From UBA11889 sp046582115 (lineage in GTDB: Bacteria; Pseudomonadota; Gammaproteobacteria; Pseudomonadales; Azotimanducaceae): 9,034 bases of DNA. The first letter of the stretch is position 1, and each line of letters opens with the position of its first letter. This document shows positions 5,403-9,034 of the stretch, piece after piece. The position numbers and the translations under genes were made by a program. Location: the NCBI GenBank assembly GCA_046582115.1, contig JAYGFA010000042.1, positions 1 through 9,034 on the forward strand. Reading direction: 5' to 3'. A model generated the notes under the pieces. It saw only the letters and a program-made list of their open reading frames with translations, had not been told where the DNA came from and did no database searches.

Positions 5403-5861
5403 TCATAGAGATTCCAGATAACTGACAACGTCGCACCTCGATTTGTCCGAGACACCTTCGACCCTAGTTCGACAAAGCATCAGCGAAGTCATGTCAAGGT
5501 CGTCGCGAATGGCTGTATTCGCTCCACGAGAAACCAGGTATTGCACAACGTCAAGATGTCCCCACGCAGCTGCCATGTGCAATGGTGTACGTCCGTGCTC
5601 GCAGATGAGGTTGATGTCGGCCCCTGCTTCGACGAGAACGCGTGCAACTTCAAGGCCGTCCGGCCACGGTCCTTGAGTTGCAAACCATACGGCACTGTTG
5701 CCACCGTCACCATTTTCCGCGAGATCATTCAAAAAATCGACATTGACCCCTGACTCAATCTCACGCTTGACGGATTCGACATCCCGTTTTTGTGCGTACG
5801 CGTGTATCGCGTCAAATCGAATCTCCACCGTTCCCCAAGGTGAACCTTCTGCGGAGGTCAT
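5403..5861 (-). CDS. Small ankyrin-repeat protein
   Basis: This 152-residue protein consists of about four ankyrin repeats. The third is canonical (GRTPLHMAAAWGHLDVVQYL, residues 90-109, followed by SRGAN). The second (about 55-88, ending VEAGADINL) is good. The first (about 16-45) and last (about 123-152) are degenerate caps. No signal peptide or membrane segment is present, so it is cytoplasmic. Ankyrin repeats bind other proteins; nothing in the sequence names the partner. The ATG at 5861 has no strong ribosome binding site (AGAACG upstream at best). It is divergent from the VOC gene across 299 bp, and a 62-bp repeat lies just past its stop codon. Small stand-alone ankyrin proteins sometimes act as immunity proteins to toxins, but no toxin is adjacent. 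Confidence 0.8.
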   Translation of the reverse strand: MTSAEGSPWGTVEIRFDAIHAYAQKRDVESVKREIESGVNVDFLNDLAENGDGGNSAVWFATQGPWPDGLEVARVLVEAGADINLICEHGRTPLHMAAAWGHLDVVQYLVSRGANTAIRDDLDMTSLMLCRTRVEGVSDKSRCDVVSYLESL

Positions 5862-5923
5862 TCTGTGCGTTCTTCGATACTTGAAAGATCCTTAGGAACA
5901 CAAGCTTAGCACTACGTTTCTGA

Positions 5924-5993
5924 GGGGTACCTAGGAGGCCACCCCTTGGGAACCTCCACACATATCTCAAGCCTGCACAATTTGGGGAGGTTC
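5924..5993. repeat. Overlapping inverted repeats able to form alternative stems
   Basis: Three stems are visible: GGGGT (5924-5928) with ACCCC (5941-5945), GGAGG (5934-5938) with CCTCC (5953-5957), and the perfect 8-bp pair GAACCTCC (5950-5957) with GGAGGTTC (5986-5993). The last two compete for the same CCTCC, and the first two interlock. This could be a structured leader, a terminator for either side, or a decayed repeat element. Confidence 0.4.
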
Positions 5994-6086
5994 GCGGTAT
6001 TCATCTGTTTTTCGATAAGTGCCAGATATTCTCGCGAGTTGGAGGGTTAGATTACAAAAGGTGTTCGGCAACGAAAGGCGCTGGTA

Positions 6087-6115
6087 TTGTAAATTACAGC
6101 TCAACTTCTTAAATT
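6087..6115 (+). promoter_or_regulatory. Candidate sigma-70 promoter for the VOC gene
   Basis: TTGTAA (6087-6092) and TAAATT (6110-6115) are 17 bp apart, each matching four of six consensus bases. They lie in an AT-rich stretch about 45 bp before the VOC start codon. The match is moderate only. Confidence 0.3.
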
Positions 6116-6160
6116 TCTACATAAACGCGGGTTTCTTGATTCGTGCAGTAGGAAGAGCAT

Positions 6161-6529
6161 ATGGCGAACGTTAAACAAACTGTGCCTCTTATTTGGGTGT
6201 CAGACATCGGAAAATCAGCAGAGTTCTACTGCAAAGTATTGGGATTTTCGATCCGGCAGACATGGGAACCGAGGGGGCAACTAACTTGGTGTTGGCTGGA
6301 TTTAGGTTCCGCATCTTTGATGTTGCAACAACATTCTAAGGATGTCGATTTCACAAAACCTAAAGGCATTGGTTTATACATTCTTTGTGAAAACGTTGAT
6401 CCACTGCACGAACGTATATCTTCTAACGGCGGAGAAGTAACACCAATATCTGTTGCGTTTTATGGTATGAGGCAATTTTCTGCGATCGATCCGGATGGAA
6501 ATGAGATTTGGTTTGAGCACCTGGCATAA
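6161..6529 (+). CDS. VOC superfamily (glyoxalase/bleomycin-resistance fold) protein
   Basis: This 122-residue single-domain protein has the vicinal oxygen chelate pattern. It opens with VPLIWVSDIGKSAEFYCKVL, followed by GFSIR and WCWLDLGSASLMLQ. The second module is GIGLYILCENVDPLHERI, and the end is FSAIDPDGNEIWFEHL. The last glutamate (E119 in IWFEH) is at the usual metal-ligand position. The first-module ligand position is not the usual His, so the metal site may be incomplete or different. Members include glyoxalase I, antibiotic-binding proteins and many of unknown substrate; this one cannot be assigned further. AGGAAG lies just upstream of the ATG at 6161. It stands alone, with a possible promoter at 6087-6115. 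Confidence 0.85.
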   Translation: MANVKQTVPLIWVSDIGKSAEFYCKVLGFSIRQTWEPRGQLTWCWLDLGSASLMLQQHSKDVDFTKPKGIGLYILCENVDPLHERISSNGGEVTPISVAFYGMRQFSAIDPDGNEIWFEHLA

Positions 6530-6649
6530 AAGGCGCGTGCGCAAACAGCGTGTCTTTATCGACTTCGCTCAACCCCTCGAATGTAAATACGACTGCTCGT
6601 TATATTCACTCTGACGCAGATAGTTCATACGGCGAGTTAGGAGAGTTCC

Positions 6650-6808
6650 ATGAGCGAAGAGGCTACTGTGATTCGAGAGGTTCGTGTCGTGGGTATTGAG
6701 TTAAAGACGAGCGACTGCGTGCGACTCGTCGCGAAGATTATTCTTGCTATGGTTATTGTTGTCGCTCCCATTTGGTTACGTACGTGGGCGATATTTTTTG
6801 GGGACTGA
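6650..6808 (+). CDS. Small single-span membrane protein, 52 residues
   Basis: From ATG 6650 to TGA 6806-6808 a 52-residue protein can be read. It has a soluble start (MSEEATVIREVRVVGIELKT, residues 1-20), then one strong membrane helix (about 26-41, LVAKIILAMVIVVAP, followed by IWLRTW). TTAGGAGAG at 6638-6646 gives a strong ribosome binding site at good spacing. The charged, strand-like N-terminus followed by a single helix looks like a real small membrane protein. I do not recognise a family. It is 120 bp after the VOC gene in the same direction; co-expression is possible but not shown. Confidence 0.6.
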   Translation: MSEEATVIREVRVVGIELKTSDCVRLVAKIILAMVIVVAPIWLRTWAIFFGD

Positions 6809-6843
6809 ATTCGCGGAAAGTTACGAGGAAAAGCCATCGGAAC

Positions 6844-6969
6844 ATGAAGCTTTGCAGAACTTGTAAGCGAAGCCTTTCTCCTCGATGTTTCAGTGCTAAA
6901 CGTAAGCTGGAGTCCATAAATTGCTCTGCTTTTGTCAATAGAGTTCGTGCGAAAAAGATAGAAAATTGA
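6844..6969 (+). CDS. Doubtful 41-residue Cys/Lys-rich ORF
   Basis: The frame reads MKLCRTCKRSLSPRCFSAK... and ends with a basic stretch. Four cysteines, including a CRTC pair, and many Lys/Arg look like part of a zinc-knuckle protein, for example the opening of an HNH-type or similar protein. No ribosome binding site is close (GAGG is about 16 nt upstream). It may be a remnant or chance. Confidence 0.2.
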   Translation: MKLCRTCKRSLSPRCFSAKRKLESINCSAFVNRVRAKKIEN

Positions 6970-7018
6970 AATCGCATGCAAGCAGTGAGGGTTCGACCGC
7001 GATCCTCTCCCGCGATTT

Positions 7019-7081
7019 GGGCAGATTCTGGATACGAACCAAACTCCAGAACTATGCCGAGGTGCCGGAGAGAGGAGTACG
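7019..7081 (+). repeat. 62-bp dispersed repeat, diverged copy C
   Basis: Aligns with copies A and B at about 70% with a single one-base gap. The best kept parts are the hairpin region TCTGG-ATACGAA-CCAAA (7027-7043) and the right-hand GCCGGAGAGAGGAGTAC. It lies about 115 bp upstream of the ankyrin gene that starts at 7197. Confidence 0.6.
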
Positions 7082-7097
7082 CATTAGGTCTCTTGTA

Positions 7098-7128
7098 TTG
7101 ACCTCCTTCACAATCAGCTTCCTTTATA
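7098..7128 (+). promoter_or_regulatory. Candidate promoter for the ankyrin gene at 7197
   Basis: TTGACC (7098-7103) matches five of six -35 bases. TTTATA or CTTTAT (around 7122-7128) lies 18-19 bp downstream. The spacing is slightly long. The expected start would be about 60 nt before the gene. Confidence 0.3.
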
Positions 7129-7196
7129 GGATGTTACTTGGTTCTAAAGACTCCAGACGTACCGCAGTAACCTGATCTTGTCACGAGAAACATTTG

Positions 7197-7667
7197 ATGC
7201 AACTTGAATTTGATGAGTGCCGATGGCCCAAACTCACCAAATTTCGTACTGCATGCCTGACGAATCGGTTTCACGAGATGGAAGAAATCTCGATGCTTGG
7301 ACTTGAGTGGTACTTTCATGAGAATCCTGATGGAATTCCAATGCACAAATTGGCGTTGATCTTTCAGGTGCAATATCACGCCAATGAGAACAATTTGCTT
7401 CAATTACAGGAATTGATCACTAGCGATCCGTGGCTGGTTAATCAACCGTGGACTTCCGCCGGGTGGCTACCGATCACACAAGCAGTTGTCGATCACGGTT
7501 CGCGAGATATGATCCAATATTTAATCGATGCGGGAGCTGACCTGACGCTGATGGTGGGCGAGATCGGAGAACGTCAGACTGTGCCCAATATGGCTCGATA
7601 TGGGGGTCATGATGAGGTTGCAAACTGGCTAGAGGGTCTCATAAATAATTCGTTCGCCAAGCGTTAA
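7197..7667 (+). CDS. Ankyrin-type repeat protein with divergent N-terminus
   Basis: This 156-residue cytoplasmic protein has an N-terminal part (1-60) that I do not recognise (LEFDECRWPKLTKFRTACL). Ankyrin-like helices follow: a short repeat around ENNLLQLQELITSDPWLVN (64-82) and a clear one at GWLPITQAVVDHGSRDMIQY plus LIDAGAD (89-115). A capping repeat comes last (NMARYGGHDEVANWLEGL, 131-148). The ATG at 7197 is preceded by only a weak GAGA; a TTG directly before it is an alternative. It sits between repeat copies C and B, with B 50 bp past its stop. The binding partner is unknown. Confidence 0.75.
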   Translation: MQLEFDECRWPKLTKFRTACLTNRFHEMEEISMLGLEWYFHENPDGIPMHKLALIFQVQYHANENNLLQLQELITSDPWLVNQPWTSAGWLPITQAVVDHGSRDMIQYLIDAGADLTLMVGEIGERQTVPNMARYGGHDEVANWLEGLINNSFAKR

Positions 7668-7716
7668 TTTCAAATCCTAAACCCGATACAGGCTTCGAGC
7701 ATTGTGACGGTCTTTT

Positions 7717-7778
7717 GAGTCGGTTTTGGCTGTGAACCAAGCTCAAGAGGTATGACAGGTCTCGGCGAGAGGCGTAGG
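7717..7778 (+). repeat. 62-bp dispersed repeat, copy B
   Basis: Nearly identical to copy A (55 of 62 positions). The hairpin is TTTGG-CTGTGAA-CCAAG (7725-7741). It fills the gap between two ankyrin genes, 50 bp after one stop and 55 bp before the next start codon. Confidence 0.75.
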
Positions 7779-7833
7779 GCACCGTTCGTAAGCACGCTAT
7801 GTCCTCTCCAGACTAAACAAGGGAGTAGATTCA

Positions 7834-8847
7834 GTGACAGGCGATCGATGGGTCAGGCAGGAGGTGTTGCAGGTTGGGCCGGGGCACTGGAAAAAACAGT
7901 TACCAACAAAACACCTTAAGTTGGCGGAAAGAGGTGATCGCGAGCGGCTCGAAGCTTTACTCGACGAGTCTCCGGAATTGCTTAATCGTCGAGGGTCTCA
8001 CGGTCGTACGTTTTTGTTTGAAGCGGTACGAAAGGGCCGAGAACAACTTGTCGGTTGGTTAATCAATCAAGGCGCCAACATCCACCTCACGGGTTGCTAC
8101 AACATTGAAACCATCGTACAAATTAATCCGCTAAGCGCCGCACGATGGTATCGAAGGACCGGTCTTGTCGAGATGCTCATCAGTCGAGGGGCTTCGAACG
8201 ATATTTTTCGGAGCGCCTTTAATGGTGAACGCGAGGCCGTTGAAAATGGCTTAAATAAAGATATCGAATTTTTGGCCTTAGAGGATCCTGAAGATGAAAT
8301 CTATTACACGCCTCTACTGAGCTTCGCGATTGCAGGCGGTCACCTAGAGCTCGCACATCGATTAGTTCAGCTGGGGGCTGAGGTGCCAGCCTACAGCTTC
8401 CAACTACTATTCATTAGCGCGTTGCGCGACCGGGAGGATTTGGTGCGGATGCTGCTCGAACACGGAGCGACGCCGTTATCGGCAGATGCTCGTCTGTGGA
8501 TGGCGACCAATGATCTAGGCATTCTCCGGCTTCTTGCTAACAATGGCCTATCTGCCAACCAGCGCTCTTACCGCGGTCTTCATCCGCTCGCGTACGCTGC
8601 GAGAGGCGACAAAGGTTCGCACCCAGAAAAGGTCGAATTACTCTTGGAGTGCGGGGCGGCAGTAAACGACGTTGGTCCTCATAAACGCACCGCTCTCCAC
8701 TATGCTGCAAACGCGGGATTCGACGAAGTTGTCTCGACGTTATTGCATGCGGGAGCAGATTCCGGACTTGTTGATGACGAGTGCCGGTCTCCGCATGACC
8801 TGGCGCTTAGTAAGGGCCATTCCAGCACGGCAAATTTATTGGCATGA
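7834..8847 (+). CDS. Long ankyrin-repeat protein
   Basis: This 337-residue protein is made of ankyrin repeats from about residue 27 to the end. Clear units are LKLAERGDRERLEALLDESP (28-47), GRTFLFEAVRKGREQLVGWL (57-76, then INQGANI) and TPLLSFAIAGGHLELAHRLV (159-178). Later ones run from about 190-215, 222-245 and 247-279 (GLHPLAYAARGDKG...), then KRTALHYAANAGFDEVVSTL (284-303) and SPHDLALSKGHSSTANLL. The stretch 90-155 is less regular. There is no signal peptide or membrane segment, and no attached enzymatic or toxin domain. The GTG at 7834 has GGGAG at 7821-7825, a usable ribosome binding site. It follows the other ankyrin gene in the same direction across copy B of the repeat, so any cotranscription would run through that hairpin. 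Partner unknown. Confidence 0.85.
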   Translation: MTGDRWVRQEVLQVGPGHWKKQLPTKHLKLAERGDRERLEALLDESPELLNRRGSHGRTFLFEAVRKGREQLVGWLINQGANIHLTGCYNIETIVQINPLSAARWYRRTGLVEMLISRGASNDIFRSAFNGEREAVENGLNKDIEFLALEDPEDEIYYTPLLSFAIAGGHLELAHRLVQLGAEVPAYSFQLLFISALRDREDLVRMLLEHGATPLSADARLWMATNDLGILRLLANNGLSANQRSYRGLHPLAYAARGDKGSHPEKVELLLECGAAVNDVGPHKRTALHYAANAGFDEVVSTLLHAGADSGLVDDECRSPHDLALSKGHSSTANLLA

Positions 8848-8909
8848 AATAAGCTATATCCAATCGATTGCGGATCTGATCGACAATTGAAGACGTAATA
8901 AATGAGCTA

Positions 8910-9034
8910 CTAGCCATGGATTAGATCGACACTAGCCAGCGTAGAATAGGCGCTCGGATCCGCCGCCTCGTAACTCGCCTTAAACCATATTCCCGAGGTG
9001 GCCTGTAGATCCGTCCAATTAATGGTGGAAAGAG
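8910..9034 (-). CDS. Possible C-terminal end of a gene running in from the right (weak)
   Basis: On the minus strand, codons in phase from 9032 down to TAG at 8912-8910 read INWTDLQATSGIWFKASYEA, then ADPSAYSTLASVDLIHG. The composition is protein-like and the frame is open for 40 codons to the window edge. That length could occur by chance. It would converge on the long ankyrin gene. I recognise no family. Confidence 0.3.
   Translation of the reverse strand, partial: LSTINWTDLQATSGIWFKASYEAADPSAYSTLASVDLIHG

Larger units (their letters stand above)
5862..6160. other. Divergent intergenic region with complex inverted repeats
   Basis: No gene is seen in these 299 bp between the minus-strand ankyrin gene and the plus-strand VOC gene. 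The left half (about 5924-5993) is rich in overlapping inverted repeats, described separately. The right half is AT-rich and holds a plausible promoter for the VOC gene (6087-6115). Confidence 0.5.
6809..7196. other. 388-bp stretch: weak ORF, repeat copy C, candidate promoter
   Basis: The left half contains a doubtful 41-codon frame (6844-6969). The middle has GAGGGTTCGACC...ATCCTC (about 6987-7006), which again loosely recalls a T-arm but with a longer loop. The 62-bp repeat copy C (7019-7081) and a possible promoter (7098-7128) follow. No other gene is seen. Confidence 0.45.

Noticed and set aside
6637..6981. Minus-strand frames across 6637-6981
   Set aside because: Low-complexity Ser/Thr/Arg reading without a ribosome binding site, opposite the better-supported 52-residue gene.
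5274..7778. Integron attC sites and a cassette array
   Set aside because: The repeats lack the RYYYAAC/GTTRRRY ends, spacing is irregular, genes lie on both strands, and no integrase gene is present.
5274..7778. CRISPR array
   Set aside because: Copies are hundreds to thousands of bases apart and diverged, with genes instead of spacers between them.

Overview
The window looks like an accessory stretch of a Gram-negative (probably gammaproteobacterial) chromosome. The evidence is an outer-membrane barrel protein with a signal peptide, a DUF805 inner-membrane protein, a MerR-type metal regulator, a periplasmic c-type cytochrome and Shine-Dalgarno starts. No ribosomal RNA, tRNA, CRISPR array, transposase or integrase gene is visible. 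The host genus cannot be fixed from the sequence alone.

Left part (about 140-5020), a metal-handling block. A small secreted Met/Trp/His-rich protein (350-943, +) converges on an outer-membrane transporter-like barrel (971-2002, -). A DUF805 membrane protein (2075-2542, +) is divergent from the barrel. Next comes a divergent MerR-controlled locus. On the minus strand lies a tight three-gene operon: a GDCCVxC cysteine-rich protein, a MerC-like four-helix membrane protein and a CPVC thioredoxin-like protein. On the plus strand lie the MerR regulator and a membrane-anchored cytochrome c with a histidine/acid-rich tail. The control region has a 19-bp-spaced promoter around a 15-bp dyad, the hallmark of MerR-family promoters. 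Its -10 box sits only 6 nt from the first start codon, so the operon mRNA is probably leaderless. No mercuric reductase, merT, merP or organomercurial lyase is present, so the ligand (Hg or another soft metal) is inferred, not proven.

Two related, tRNA-sized direct repeats (143-234 and 4929-5021) bracket this block. Both carry the same 16-base motif that reads, on the minus strand, like a tRNA T-arm.

Right part (about 5020-9034), a looser region with long non-coding stretches. It holds three ankyrin-repeat genes (5403-5861 -, 7197-7667 +, 7834-8847 +), a VOC/glyoxalase-fold gene (6161-6529), a 52-residue membrane protein (6650-6808) and, at the edge, a possible partial minus-strand gene. A second dispersed repeat of about 62 bp (5274-5335, 7019-7081, 7717-7778, plus a half copy inverted at 54-80) lies next to each ankyrin gene. 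It contains a hairpin that resembles the one in the first repeat family.

The most interesting features are the two repeat families with a shared T-arm-like hairpin, the reductase-less MerR/GDCCVxC/MerC-like/cytochrome module, and the pairing of ankyrin genes with the 62-bp repeat.
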